64,000 nt of DNA from Margaritifera margaritifera (GCA_029931535.1 JAQPZY010001689.1:496001-560000); one strand, 5' to 3'; positions 10,881 through 21,779 are shown, counted from the stretch's first letter. The notes: a model not told the origin generated them from the sequence alone. Translations and numbers: made by a program.

Positions 10881-13442
10881 CTAGGCACGTGAGAGTGCAT
10901 CTGCAATCACATTGTCTTTTCCCCTGATGTGTTTGATGTCAATGTTATATTCCTGCAATATCAAACTCCATCTCAACAATCTCCGATTTTTATCTTTAAT
11001 TTTGTTGATGAAAGTAAGGGGATTGTGATCACTGTACACAATAATTGGAGAAAGAGCTGAGGTAACATACACTTCAAAATGCTGCAAAGCCAATATCAAA
11101 GCCAAACATTCCTTCTCAATTGTGGAATAATTGTTCTGGTGCTTGTTTAGTTTTTTAGAAAAATAACACACAGGGTGATCCACACCACTTTTGTCTTCCT
11201 GAATCAATACTCCACCAACCCCTACATCACTTGCATCAACAGATAATTTAAATGATTGGCTAAAATTTGGTGCAGAAAGAACTGGTGCATTCTTAAGCAT
11301 GGCCTTTAACTTGTCAAAAGATTCCTGACACTTGTCAGACCAATGAAATTTGGTTTTCTTACTCAATAAACTTGTCAAAGGTTCAGCAATTTTGGAAACA
11401 TTGGAACAAAATTTCCGATAATATCCAGCCATACCTAGAAATTGCATCAGTTGCTTTCTACAAATTGGAACTTGAAATTCAGAGATAGCTTTGACCTTAG
11501 CTTCTATAGGTTTAACTTGACCTTGTCCCACAATATGTCCTAAAAATGTGACACAAGCATGGCAAAACTCACTTTTGCTCAAATTAATTGTCAGATTCGC
11601 ATCGCTGAGTCGATCAAAGAATTTTCGAATGGTTTCCAAATGATCTTCCCAGGTGTTGTTGTAGATAATGACGTCATCGATATAAGCGTCACAATTATCA
11701 AGACCAAATGTTATCATGTTCATCAGACGTTGAAAAGTTACAGGCGAATTTTTCATTCCAAACGGCATGACTTTATATTGATAAAGTCCATCTGGAGTTA
11801 CAAATGTTGAAATTTCTTTTGCCCTTTCCGTCAGTGGAATTTGCCAGAATCCTTTTAAAAGGTCAAACTTGGTGACATATTTAGCATTTCCAATTTTATC
11901 AATGCAATCGTCCATTCTTGGGATTGGAAATGAATCAGTTTTGGTGACACTGTTGACTTTTCTATAGTCAGTACACATACGGAATGTATTATCTGGCTTG
12001 GGAACAAGAATACATGGTGAACTCCAGTTACTTTTACTTGGTTCTATGAAATCATTCTCCAGTAAATACTGAATTTCTTTCTTCAGATAGTTCTGTTTGA
12101 GAGGATTCATCCTATAAGGATGCTGTTTCACAGGCGCAGAATCTACAATGTCAACGTCATGATAAATTTTACTTGTTCGTGTTGGAACATCAGGAAACAA
12201 GTGCTCATAGTCGTGTAACTGCTGTTTTAGTTCATTTCTTTCCTGTTGTTGTAGATGTGAAAGTTTCTGGTCTAGGTTGTTCAATATTTCTGAATTCCGA
12301 AGATTGGTCATACCAGAGTCACTATAGTCTGATTGTACTCCATCGTTGATATCTTCACTGTGTGGGACAGGTACAACTAAATTAACTGAATAATTAGCTG
12401 GGCTATCTCTGTCAAAATATTCCTTTAACATATTTATATGACAAAGTTGTTTCTGTTTCCGTCTCCCAGGAGTGTTAATGATATAATTTAAGTCATTTAC
12501 TTTCTTTTCAACGGTATAAGGACCATAAAATTTAGCCTGAAGAGGATTCTGAGGTATGGGAAAGATAGCCAGAACTTTGTCACCAGGTTTAAAACTCCTT
12601 TCCTGTGAATTTCTGTCATACCTTAATTTCATTTTTGACTGGGTAGTGTGAAGATTAGTTCTTGCTACTTCACAGGCCTTTGACAACTTGTATTTGAAAT
12701 CAGAAACATAATCAAGAAGATTAATCTTAGAATCTTCATTTGAAAGAAGTTTCTCTTTCAATAATTTCAATGGTCCACGGACAGTATGACCAAAAACTAG
12801 TTCAAAGGGACTAAAACCCAACGACTCTTGAACTGATTCCCTAACAGCAAACAACAACAAATGAACACCCTCATCCCAATCCTTTTCTGTATCAAAGCAA
12901 TATGATCGAATCATATTCTTCAAAGTTTGATGAAATCTTTCCAAAGCACCTTGACTTTCAGGGTGATAGGCAGAAGATTTAAACTGTTGGATGCCTAATT
13001 CATGCATAACTTGTTGGAAAATTCCAGACATAAAATTTGACCCTTGATCCGACTGGACAGATTTGGGAAGGCCAACAAGTGTAAAAAACTTCACCAAAGC
13101 TTTCACAATAGTTTTAGTTTTTATATTTCTCAGAGGAATTGCTTCTGGAAATCTTGTAGATGTACACATGATGGTCAACAAGTATTGGTTGCCTGACTTG
13201 GTTTTAGGTAAAGGACCAACACAGTCTACTATTATTCTACTAAATGGTTCATCAAATGCAGGAATAGGTTGTAAATGAGCCTTAGGTATTTTCTGACTGG
13301 GTTTTCCTACCATTTGACAACTGTGACAAGATCTGCAGTATTTAGAAACATCACTTTTGAGTTTCGGCCAATACAAATGATTCAAGATCTTGTGATAAGT
13401 CTTACGGACTCCTAAATGACCAGCCAAAGGAGTTTCATGGGC
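10881..13442 (-). CDS. pol: Pol: integrase - reverse transcriptase - RNase H (Gmr1-like order)
   Basis: This frame continues directly from gag-protease after one in-frame TAA (13443-13445). Numbering from codon 13427, the first 40 residues hold the HHCC-type zinc finger region ending CRSCHSCQ. The integrase core has the acidic triad D68, D127 (SDQGSNF) and E163 (LERF), followed by a GPY module near 301. Reverse transcriptase follows with KFDLLKGFWQ (D522), FGMKNSP and YIDD (582-585). RNase H has D731, E771, D800 and the terminal ADALSRA (D843). All catalytic residues are present. There is no natural ATG at the 5' end, so expression would have to come from the upstream frame. No chromodomain follows the GPY module. 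Translation stops at 10881 just before the polypurine tract. Confidence 0.93.
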   Translation of the reverse strand, partial: AHETPLAGHLGVRKTYHKILNHLYWPKLKSDVSKYCRSCHSCQMVGKPSQKIPKAHLQPIPAFDEPFSRIIVDCVGPLPKTKSGNQYLLTIMCTSTRFPEAIPLRNIKTKTIVKALVKFFTLVGLPKSVQSDQGSNFMSGIFQQVMHELGIQQFKSSAYHPESQGALERFHQTLKNMIRSYCFDTEKDWDEGVHLLLFAVRESVQESLGFSPFELVFGHTVRGPLKLLKEKLLSNEDSKINLLDYVSDFKYKLSKACEVARTNLHTTQSKMKLRYDRNSQERSFKPGDKVLAIFPIPQNPLQAKFYGPYTVEKKVNDLNYIINTPGRRKQKQLCHINMLKEYFDRDSPANYSVNLVVPVPHSEDINDGVQSDYSDSGMTNLRNSEILNNLDQKLSHLQQQERNELKQQLHDYEHLFPDVPTRTSKIYHDVDIVDSAPVKQHPYRMNPLKQNYLKKEIQYLLENDFIEPSKSNWSSPCILVPKPDNTFRMCTDYRKVNSVTKTDSFPIPRMDDCIDKIGNAKYVTKFDLLKGFWQIPLTERAKEISTFVTPDGLYQYKVMPFGMKNSPVTFQRLMNMITFGLDNCDAYIDDVIIYNNTWEDHLETIRKFFDRLSDANLTINLSKSEFCHACVTFLGHIVGQGQVKPIEAKVKAISEFQVPICRKQLMQFLGMAGYYRKFCSNVSKIAEPLTSLLSKKTKFHWSDKCQESFDKLKAMLKNAPVLSAPNFSQSFKLSVDASDVGVGGVLIQEDKSGVDHPVCYFSKKLNKHQNNYSTIEKECLALILALQHFEVYVTSALSPIIVYSDHNPLTFINKIKDKNRRLLRWSLILQEYNIDIKHIRGKDNVIADALSRA

Positions 13443-15629
13443 TTAATTAAGAATTTCCTGTCGATATGACTTAGGAACAACAATTTGATAGCTCACTGAC
13501 CACTCGTCACCAGCGGGTACATCAGGTGGTCTCCATTTCCTCATAAGGACCCCATTTTTCACAAAGTAACACACTGGAACTTGTGTGGCTTCAGTTTCAC
13601 TAATAGCCCTCTGAAACAAACAAGATATCTCGGGATCTTGCTTCTGTTCAACGACAAGGGATTGTCGTTTGTCATCCTGATTAGAACAAAGAGAATGAGT
13701 TGCCAAAAGAGGATCACTGTGATCAATACCATTTGATTGATCAATACCTGAGGAAAAAGTGACCTCATCAAAAGACTGACCAATACATGTGTCAGCTAAA
13801 GGAATAATATCCTGATCAACATCACTCTCAAGAGCTCTTTTTGCCATAGCTCTAGTAACTGCACAAGCAGGGTACAAATCAGGGATTTCAGTTTCGACAG
13901 GATCAACTTTCTGATCCAAACAAGGCTTGTCAGTTACAAGTGGATTAACCACAACCTTATCTCCAGCTAGGTCATTGCCTAGTAATAAATGAACACCCTC
14001 TATGGGTAAAGAAGTCACTGCCCCAACAGTCACAGGTCCAGAAACTAAGTCTGATGCCAAATTTACACAATGAAGAGGAACATTTACAAAGCCGCACTCA
14101 ACTCCCTGAACAAGAACACTTTCACTTGAAGAAGACTCCTCAGACAAAGGCAAAGTACTTGATAATAAAAGACTCTGAGAAGCTCCAGTGTCCCTTAATA
14201 TTTTAATTGGGATAGGTTTGGCAGAATCACCAATAAGTGATATAGAACCTTCTGACATGAATGGTTCATAAGCTTCTAAAATAGAATCAGACTGGGGTTT
14301 GTTTGACCCAACAAATGTATTGCTTTCAATACAAGACCGTGACCTTGACCTCGTAGAAATAAGAGCATTTGGAAAAGCTCTGTTTTTACTCTGTTGCTTA
14401 TTTTTCAACTTGAAGCAATCAGAAATAACGTGCCCTTTCTTTTTACAATAAGTGCAAGTAGGAAGAGATAAGGATTTCTGATCAGTCTTATCAGATGTTT
14501 GATTCCTAACAGTTGTGCTGTTGTGAAATTTGGAAGTACTCGAATGAGATTGAAATGGTTTTTTACCAGAAAACTGCTGATAGGACGACTTATTGCCAAA
14601 TGAAATTTTGTGAGTCAAGGAATAATCATCAGCCATACGAACAGCATTTTCCAAAGTTTCCACATTCCGCTCGTCAAGATAGGTTTTAACATCACTATGG
14701 ATGCACCTCTTGAACTCTTCAATTAATACGAGCTGTCGGAGGTTATCATAAGCTTGATCAACTTTCTTGGCTGAGCACCACCTATCAATTAGTTGTTCTT
14801 TATCCCTTGCAAATTCGACATGAGTTTGTCCAGTTTCTTTTCTACAATTCCTAAACCTTTGTCGATATGCCTCTGGTACCAACTCATAAGCTTTCAAGAT
14901 GTACTCCTTAACCCCATCATAATCAGTGCTTTGTTGTACTGACAGTGAAATGTAGACTTCACGAGCTTTGCCAATGAGTACACTTTGTAATAACAAAGTC
15001 CAATGCTCTCTGGGCCATTTCAAGTTTTCAGTAATTTTCTCGAAATGAAGAAAGTATTTATCTGCTTCTTTTTCCTGAAAAGGGGGTACTAACCTAATAT
15101 ATCTAGTAACATCAAAACCTGAACTTGTGTTTAAAGGAGTGGAGTGTGCTCTGTTTTCCAGTTCTAATTCTCTTAATTTAAATTGCATTTCCCTTTCTTC
15201 TCTTTGCATATGCATTTGTATTTGCCTCTCTTCCTTCTGCATTTGTATCTGCCTCTCTTCTTTCTCTCTCTCCATCTGTATCTGCCTCTCTTCTTTCTCT
15301 CTCTCCATCTGCCTCTCTTCTTTTTCTCTCTCTCTCTGAATCTGAAGCTTTGCTAACTCTAAATCCATTTGGTTCTTTAACTCTAATTCCCTTAATTTCC
15401 TGTCAGAACCAGATACAGGCTTTCTCTTCAAACTTAAAGCACTATTTTCAAAACTTCCCTTTCCTACTAAATACTGAATTAAAATAATCTTTATCTCCTG
15501 TTTTGTCAATGATACTTTTGCCTCAGATAGACTGTATTTTCTGGCAAGCTCGAGCAGCTCATCCTTTCTCATGCACTCTAACCCCTCCTGGGTAGGTTTT
15601 GAAATGAAATTCTGAACATTAGATGCCAT
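13443..15629 (-). CDS. gag: Gag-protease polyprotein with SCAN-like capsid
   Basis: 728 codons from an ATG at 15629, about 165 bp inside the 5' LTR. Residues 15-55 form a small helical SAP-like segment. Residues 75-160 are a strongly charged coiled coil made of REKEERQ-type repeats. Residues 174-345 resemble the SCAN/capsid fold (it contains EAYRQRFR), fitting the known link between Gmr1-like Gag and vertebrate SCAN domains. A CCHC knuckle lies at C392, C395, H400, C405. The retropepsin active site DTGA is at 480-483. The last ~60 residues are the start of the integrase region, cut by TAA. Because the stop lies inside integrase rather than at a gag-pol boundary, I read it as an inactivating mutation. 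Confidence 0.9.
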   Translation of the reverse strand: MASNVQNFISKPTQEGLECMRKDELLELARKYSLSEAKVSLTKQEIKIILIQYLVGKGSFENSALSLKRKPVSGSDRKLRELELKNQMDLELAKLQIQREREKEERQMEREKEERQIQMEREKEERQIQMQKEERQIQMHMQREEREMQFKLRELELENRAHSTPLNTSSGFDVTRYIRLVPPFQEKEADKYFLHFEKITENLKWPREHWTLLLQSVLIGKAREVYISLSVQQSTDYDGVKEYILKAYELVPEAYRQRFRNCRKETGQTHVEFARDKEQLIDRWCSAKKVDQAYDNLRQLVLIEEFKRCIHSDVKTYLDERNVETLENAVRMADDYSLTHKISFGNKSSYQQFSGKKPFQSHSSTSKFHNSTTVRNQTSDKTDQKSLSLPTCTYCKKKGHVISDCFKLKNKQQSKNRAFPNALISTRSRSRSCIESNTFVGSNKPQSDSILEAYEPFMSEGSISLIGDSAKPIPIKILRDTGASQSLLLSSTLPLSEESSSSESVLVQGVECGFVNVPLHCVNLASDLVSGPVTVGAVTSLPIEGVHLLLGNDLAGDKVVVNPLVTDKPCLDQKVDPVETEIPDLYPACAVTRAMAKRALESDVDQDIIPLADTCIGQSFDEVTFSSGIDQSNGIDHSDPLLATHSLCSNQDDKRQSLVVEQKQDPEISCLFQRAISETEATQVPVCYFVKNGVLMRKWRPPDVPAGDEWSVSYQIVVPKSYRQEILN

Positions 15630-15778
15630 AGTAAATGCTTGTTGGTTTCACACACAAAAAATTTCTCTATTAAAAATCTTTGCCAAAGACAAACAAAAAT
15701 TCCAAGACAAAATCAATATGAATTTCAAAGATAAATTTAGTATCTCTAATATGCTTTAAAGAAATTCAGATCCCAGAA

Positions 15779-15790
15779 GACGAGCCCCCA
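15779..15790 (-). promoter_or_regulatory. Primer binding site, tRNA-Pro type
   Basis: Minus-strand TGGGGGCTCGTC lies 5 nt inside the LTR end and equals the first 12 nt of the well-known tRNA-Pro primer site of gammaretroviruses. After a 3-nt interruption the match resumes as TGGGAT. The length of the match and its position make the assignment convincing. Confidence 0.8.
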
Positions 15791-15795
15791 ATTTC

Positions 15796-16551
15796 TGTTA
15801 CGACTCTATGGTCTAAGAAAAATGTAACAGAAAGAAAGTGAAACCAACAAATCATGTAAAAAAATCAACAAGCAATTTATTACTAGATAATTAAAATGAA
15901 AAATCAAAAAGTCACTTACAGTAATGTGTTTGGAAATCCTAATAATCCAATAAGAATGATTGTTCTAATCACAAGTCCTAAATATAGAATGTTCCGAATT
16001 CACGGCTGTGTCCTTGAATGTTATTATGTGCCAATGGTCTCCAAAGTCCTGATGTACTAGTAATCTTGATGTGCTGATGTCAAAATGAAGTATTCCAAAA
16101 TCTCTGAATAAGTTCACTTAAATTCCAAAATCATCAATTAAAAATCCAAAATCCAAAAGTTTATGAGCACTGTTATAATCCAATGAATATTTAAAATAAT
16201 TCCTCTCTTAGAATTTGGAATGAATTTTCACAACTGTAATAGCTCTTTACAAGACTGATGGTAATGTCAAAACTGAATAAATGTCCACCAAACATGGTAT
16301 ATATATAAAGATTGGTCACATGACAGAATGTTCTAGAACGTGTGTCCTCTTAATGGAATTTTACTTGTAAACAAAAATTCAACCTTGACCTTCAAATTGA
16401 GAAAACATATTGATCAAAACAACCTAATTCAAGGACACTAGTTAAACATGTTTTTCCTGATAAACATAAAGATTTAAGCAAATATTAAAGTGAAGAAACA
16501 TTTATAATTTCCTAAAATATTTATAATATTATATAAACATCATACATAACA
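15796..16551 (-). repeat. 5' LTR, 756 bp
   Basis: Bounded by TGTTATG (right end, read on the minus strand) and CGTAACA (left end), i.e. inverted TGTTA/TAACA termini. It contains TATATATA about 250 bp in, a plausible TATA box for the genomic RNA. The boundary next to the primer site fixes the left end. Confidence 0.88.
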
Positions 16552-18062
16552 ATATCCACAACCTATTTTCTAAAAGCATAGAGTGTTTATCAGTTATTTT
16601 ACCAATTATTACATGCTATATCATTTTGTGATGTTAACAAACAAGAATAAACCAAAATTCATAACGTAAAAATTTCTAACCATATAAATGTGTTGTCTTT
16701 CTTCAGCAATTAATGTCAGTAACTAATGTTGATTCCGGTAGCCGTTTTCCACATGCGATTCCATCTACTCATTAGATATACGACTGATCCTTGCAGATTT
16801 TGCATCATTTACGTGAGGAATATATGCTTTTATTATATACCTACCAATTTACTAGCCAAGAAAGAGCCAGAATTGTACCGTCATTTCCTACAAGCAGGAA
16901 AACGATACTATCGTTTTCTAAATCCGTATCACCATACTCTCAAACGAGGCTGGAACTACTTTATCCTCGAGGTTTCCTGGTGACAGTAGCAGCGCCCCTA
17001 GAGACGGTATGCAAACACTAGCAGTAAACAAAGCTCTCACAGAGACATTAGTTAACAACCCTTGCGTTATATGTAAAATACCTGAAAGTTCTAAACCATG
17101 TTTTTGTCACAATGACAATAAAAAACGTTTATTCCTTTACTTTGAAGTAGTAAAACATAGCCAAAATGTTTGTCTGAAACAAGATCATATTCGGAAATCG
17201 CGCACCAAAACTTTACAGTTGTACAGTACAACCCATTTACGGAAATTCATAAATGGTAACGTTAGTGAGGTTCATGCATAATGGATGAATTTGAAATTAT
17301 AAATGAGTAACATTCTCTGCAACAAATCTGTAGCATCAAGTTCCAACAATTTCTCCAGTCCTGTTGTAAATAACTGTCAAAATAATGTTCTCATTCCCAT
17401 GTCAAGTTCCCATCGGACCCTCTCACAATGTCCCGCCAGAAACACAGTTCAACCGCATTCAACCTGGCCTCTGAAAGAAACTTCCAGTACTGAAATTAAC
17501 ATCCATCTTAGCTTTTGATTCGAACAGTTAAATTCGTATATTTGTATACATTTTGAATAAAATGAAAACGATAAGTCTGCAGGATGCACATCTGTCAGTA
17601 AGTCGTACCAAACGTGCACTGAGGGCATCGACAGGTCAAATTTGACTTTTTAAATCTGAATTGGGACACCGCAATAGTTTTGCGAAGGCAAGTGCTCTCA
17701 GTGCAGACTCTGAAGTCTTTCATTATTACCGGGTCTACATAGAGATCATTCTTTGCTAAACATTTATAGGCAGTAAACATGTTTGATGTGTGTGAGAGAG
17801 TGAGTGTGTGTGTGTGTAGGGGGGGGGGTGAGAGAGAGAGAGGTGGAGAAGAGCATTTAAAGTTGTCGGGCTAACAAACCAAAGAATCAGCTTCGATGAT
17901 GTATGCATCATGCTGAGTTTGTAAACAATGCTGACATTCATTCCCGTATATCTAATATTCTCCACAATTGTTCTGATGCAGTTAAAGACACAACCAAACC
18001 ATTTTGGAGACGATGTAACCATTCGTTCTTTATAGCTCCAAGACCCCGTGTTTTCGATCCAT
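16552..18062. other. Unannotated stretch right of the retrotransposon
   Basis: Several open frames of 60-104 codons occur (for example 17009-17281 plus), but none shows a motif, signal peptide or conserved pattern I recognise. A G-rich and GA-rich simple tract lies at 17790-17850. Confidence 0.5.
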
Positions 18063-18194
18063 ATGAACATCTAATCAGTTTTGATCAAGGGATGGTAAGG
18101 TTGATATTAACATCTAATCAGTTTTGATCAAGGGATGGTAAGGTTGATATGAACATCTAATTAGTTTTGATCAAGGGATGATAAGGTTGATATT
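18063..18194. repeat. 43-44-bp tandem repeat, 3 copies
   Basis: Unit contains ATCTAATCAGTTTTGATCAA and ends with GGATGGTAAGGTTGATAT. Confidence 0.92.
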
Positions 18195-18351
18195 TCACTT
18201 AAGGTGTACTAGAAACCTCAAAATATCATCAAGGGTGGCTGCTGAAGAAAAGAAACATTAAACATTAAAAAGATTATTCGTCCTCTTTGAAGCTATTTAT
18301 CAGAACAATACATTTTAAAGAAGTTACCGCTATGATTTAGGTACTTCATGA

Positions 18352-18352
<1 letters not shown>

Positions 18353-18417
<65 letters not shown>

Positions 18418-18437
18418 ACGTGTGTGTGTGTGTGTGG
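18353..18437. repeat. (TA)n(TG)n compound microsatellite
   Basis: About 20 TA units followed by TG units with a single ACG interruption. Confidence 0.95.
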
Positions 18438-18884
18438 ACGCAAAACACGGAGCTGACAAAGTTACATCGACAGTTGCATTCATATTTGTGTTTATATTTT
18501 CATGGATGTAAAACCATGAAACATATCCAGGAGAATTTTATGCTTGAACGCTGATCCAAATTGACCTTTCAGGAGATTTTGATTGATCCGAAAATCCCAT
18601 AAAGAGAGCAATCACACTTACAATGTTGGAGGAACAGCTGACAGCGTAATTGGCTTTATTTTATTTTGTAAAGAATTCAATATTTCTTCATCAAAGTAAA
18701 CAAGTATTTTTGCATTCTTTTTTCCAACATACTAATTTGAAGATAATCAATGTGGATCTGACTTTTCATTCAGGAAAACGATCCGCGTCAAGGCTTGTGG
18801 AATTTCTTTGATAATCAGAGACGCTACAAATAGCTTATTCAGAAAAGGGATAATAATCTTACGTGACAAGATTTAGAAGTTCCG
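18438..18884. other. Unannotated stretch
   Basis: Nothing supported. Confidence 0.5.
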
Positions 18885-19102
18885 GTTTCGTTTGGTTTTG
18901 TGGGTTTAACGCCAATTTTCATCTCACAATATTTGGTGGAGGAAAAACCCTGGAAGATCCACTGACACAGGGAAAACTACTGGCAAGATTTCTCACATAC
19001 CCACGTTGGGTAAGCTGAGACTTGAACCCACGCGGACAGAGTTGAGATGTCAGTGATCTATAAAGGAGAGCGCCTTAGATCACACGGCCACCCGGATCCC
19101 CT
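18885..19102 (-). mobile_element. tRNA-derived SINE
   Basis: Read on the minus strand, the head has an A-box-like GTGGCCGTGTGATCTAAGGC and a B-box-like GGTTCAAGTCTCAG about 50 nt later, the internal Pol III promoter layout of tRNA-headed SINEs. The body contains CTTCCAGGG and ends with GGCGTTAAACCCACAAAACC. The sequence does not fold as a complete tRNA, so it is not a tRNA gene. Confidence 0.75.
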
Positions 19103-19224
19103 AGAAATTCAGGAATGGAAAACTTAGAAATAAAAGAATATAATCAAATACAAATGTAAACTAGTTCAGGACTTCAATTGTAAGGGCTTAATGTTGTTTT
19201 TCCGAGTTTATGGTGGTATAAACC

Positions 19225-19302
19225 GTCAGTTGCCGAATAACACAGCTTAAATAACGCCAATCTTTTTTCGGGCGTTATTTGCTGTGGTATTCGGCAACTG
19301 AC
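19225..19302. repeat. Snap-back hairpin, 33-bp arms, 12-nt loop
   Basis: The arm 19225-19258 (starts GTCAGTTGCCGAATA) pairs with 19271-19302 with only a substitution and a two-base bulge, around a T-rich loop. The size resembles a pre-miRNA or a foldback MITE. Expression cannot be judged from sequence. Confidence 0.85.
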
Positions 19303-20021
19303 ATTTTATAAATGCAGAAAAAAACCCATTAAATTCTTTATTAATCTTGAACTTATTTCGCCTGCTGACATCAATGCCAATTAGGTACTTAACTGACGTC
19401 TGATTCGGCTTTAAGAGTTTCAGCTGACATCTTATTTGGAGAGGCGGCAGTGTATGCAAGGACAATCTGCATGTGACTCTTGTGCACAACTAGTGACTAA
19501 TCAAATTTCATTTTACCCGATGAAACAGGCTAAGTGGTACCCGTACGTCTATTGCCATCCCTCATTCGCTGCACGAACAACCTGTGAGGACTCATGCTAC
19601 GATGGTTTACATTGGTGGCTATCTCAGCCAATCAGACGTATTTAATCATATGCTTTTTTCTGTCCCTAAATGTATTTTGTTTCCGAGAAATACCATCTTC
19701 ATCGATACAAAACTTGATTATGTTGTTATTTCTACATCTGATGCACACCACCGCGACAATAATATACTGTTAGACCTATGCTGTGTCACAAGGCATCTTG
19801 TATTACTTGGATCGAAATATACAGCCTTGAACTACAACCTTGTAGTGAATGACATCATCTAACCAGAGGGCCCCTTCGTCATTGAACTACGTGTTCTTAT
19901 TTATCGAACTGGGATCTAACTTAAACTCTTCTTTCTTTCTGTTTTTTACACTGCTTTCTTGGTTTCTTTCTTTTCTCTCTCACTATTAGCTGTCAGTGAT
20001 CACCTGTATCTTAACCCCAAA
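19303..20021. other. Unannotated stretch
   Basis: Two overlapping plus-strand open frames (19436-19645 and 19584-19862) have no recognised domain. I do not call them. Confidence 0.5.
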
Positions 20022-20322
20022 CTGATTAAAACCGAGATCACCTTATAAAAAGTAGATCTGACAGGCATCGAGACAAAATTATTTTCTGGTGACCTTTGGA
20101 ATTACGGATCCACTTTTTATTATTAACCTATCAGGAAACAAACGTTGCTTTTCGTGTGAGGGAGAGTTATCGTAAGAATGGTTATTTCCTGAATTACTTT
20201 TTTTTTACTTTCATAACTGTGAAAGCTGTAATTTGATCGATGAATCGAAAGTTGAACAGAACATGACCTGAAATCGGTGTCCGTCAGATCTCAGTTATGT
20301 CGGGAATCTCGATTTTAATCAG
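20022..20322. mobile_element. ~300-bp inverted-repeat (MITE-like) element
   Basis: The left end CTGATTAAAACCGAGATC matches the reverse complement of the right end, CTGATTAAAATCGAGATT. A second paired block, AGATCTGAC, lies about 35 nt further in on both sides. There is no coding capacity. The exact ends and any target duplication are unclear. Confidence 0.55.
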
Positions 20323-20619
20323 ATTGATCGATTAATCGATTTTAATCAGATTGAATTTAATATAACTTTAATTTCAGCTTCAGATTTGGTACTCGGTAAA
20401 AATCTGCTTGTCAGACATCAACTGCCGAGAAAGATTTTTATAATTCTTGCATAAACAAAATCATGATCATTTATATATATATATTAGAAAGCAATATTTA
20501 TATTTTACAAATTAAAATTTCCGTCTAATTCTAATTGATCTAAAATATACATAATCGAATTCGCATATTTGTTTCTTGGTTTTTTTAACGGCACTTTTAA
20601 CACATTATTGGTTATGTCA
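20323..20619. other. Unannotated AT-rich stretch
   Basis: Contains a TA-rich run near 20470-20485. Nothing else supported. Confidence 0.5.
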
Positions 20620-20746
20620 AACCGAGGAAATGGGAGCCTTTCCCAAGGAGAGGTCGAGTCACCCGACCCGGGCTGGCCTGTGCGGGTATCGAATCCTCGA
20701 CCCTTTGAGTACGAGTCTGACGCTTTAGCAACTGAGCTACTGTGGC
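20620..20746 (-). mobile_element. tRNA-headed SINE fragment
   Basis: On the minus strand TAGCTCAGTTGCTAAAGCG is an A box and GGATTCGATACCC a B box, about 30 nt apart. The acceptor ends do not pair, and a non-tRNA body follows (GGGTGACTCGACC), so it is a SINE rather than a functional tRNA. Confidence 0.72.
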
Positions 20747-21379
20747 TCTCTTACATATTAGTACACATATGTAAGGCAAGTATAATTTCGAAAATGATGC
20801 AAAATATTTATCAAACATTGTGACTTACGGTACTAACTTTAAGTGGCTGTAAAGTATGTTGATTGCTAAATAGACTCTTCAGAACGACAAACCGCGGAGT
20901 ATGCTATATTAAAGGGGATGTTTAGGATGTAGTTGGAATAATATTAACCAGTTTGCATCCTCAATAACGATATACAAAGATCTCTTTGATTAACAGATAA
21001 CTACGCAGGCTAAGAGTAAACACGAACATACCTACATCAGTCTCGTGAAGATCTAACGAGTATCATAGGACAACAGGAGAATATACTTCAGAAAGAGATA
21101 ACAACATCAAGCCTATTACCATATTCTAAATCATGTTGGGTGTTTTGCACCAAGAGATTGAGGTTACAGAAATATAATAGAAAGGAATCGCCCTGAAAAC
21201 AAAGCTCAACTGACTTTTACAAAGTTTCAGTGTTTGAGTGACTGAGAGGTCAGAGAGAAAAATCAATGGAAAAATAAAATTTGGAATATAAGTTACATAA
21301 CAAAAGGTTACTTGAATGAGGCAACAATGTCACAGTGTTGTACAAAAGGTATTTATTTTTGTCCCATTAACATCCCCGC
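20747..21379. other. Unannotated stretch
   Basis: Nothing supported. Confidence 0.5.
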
Positions 21380-21446
21380 AACACACACACACACACATAC
21401 GCGAGCGCGCACGCACGCTCACACACGCACACACACACACACACAC
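21380..21446. repeat. (CA)n-rich microsatellite
   Basis: CA runs interrupted by a GCGAGCGCGCACGCACGC segment of alternating purine-pyrimidine sequence. Confidence 0.9.
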
Positions 21447-21570
21447 AAGCGTCCCTAATTCATCACCCCTGGGCCTTCGTCAATCTTCGTTCCTCTTTTC
21501 GGAACGGACTAAAATATTCGCCCTTGTGGTAACAAAATCCTTGACGCAACGAGTTAACAAGAAAGTGTTC

Positions 21571-21724
21571 GTCACTCCATACTACATCTTCTTGACAGAG
21601 TCAATATTGTTTGTCACTCTGTGCTACATCTTCTTGACACGTCACTCCATGCTACATCTTCTTGACACGTCACTCCATGCTACATCTTCTTGACACGTCA
21701 CTCCATGCTACATCTTCTTGACAG
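21571..21724. repeat. 28-bp tandem repeat, about 5 copies
   Basis: Unit contains GTCACTCCATGCTACATCTT and ends CTTGACAC. The first copies are longer (about 43 bp, with an AGAGTCAATATTGTTT block). Confidence 0.9.
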
Positions 21725-21779
21725 AGTTACATGTAGATACTTGAGATACAGGCATTTAGTAAAGATACAGTGCCAAAGA

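Larger units (their letters stand above)
9342..16551 (-). mobile_element. Gmr1-like Ty3/Gypsy LTR retrotransposon, rearranged at its 3' end
   Basis: The element reads right to left: 5' LTR (15796-16551), tRNA-Pro-like primer site, gag-protease, integrase, reverse transcriptase, RNase H, polypurine tract, then a rearranged 3' side. Integrase precedes reverse transcriptase, as in Ty1/Copia, yet the proteins are Ty3/Gypsy in type; this is the defining order of the Gmr1-like group. On the left are an 85-bp LTR stub, a second internally deleted copy of the pol end, a 334-bp partial LTR, and a 733-bp LTR in the opposite orientation. No target duplication is evident between the flanks of 9342 and 16551. 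The coding part is intact except for one in-frame TAA. Confidence 0.9.

Noticed and set aside
17009..17281. 90-codon plus-strand ORF as a host gene
   Set aside because: No recognisable domain, no splice or promoter evidence, and similar lengths occur by chance in this region.
20620..20746. tRNA gene
   Set aside because: A and B boxes are present but acceptor ends do not pair and a SINE-like body follows.
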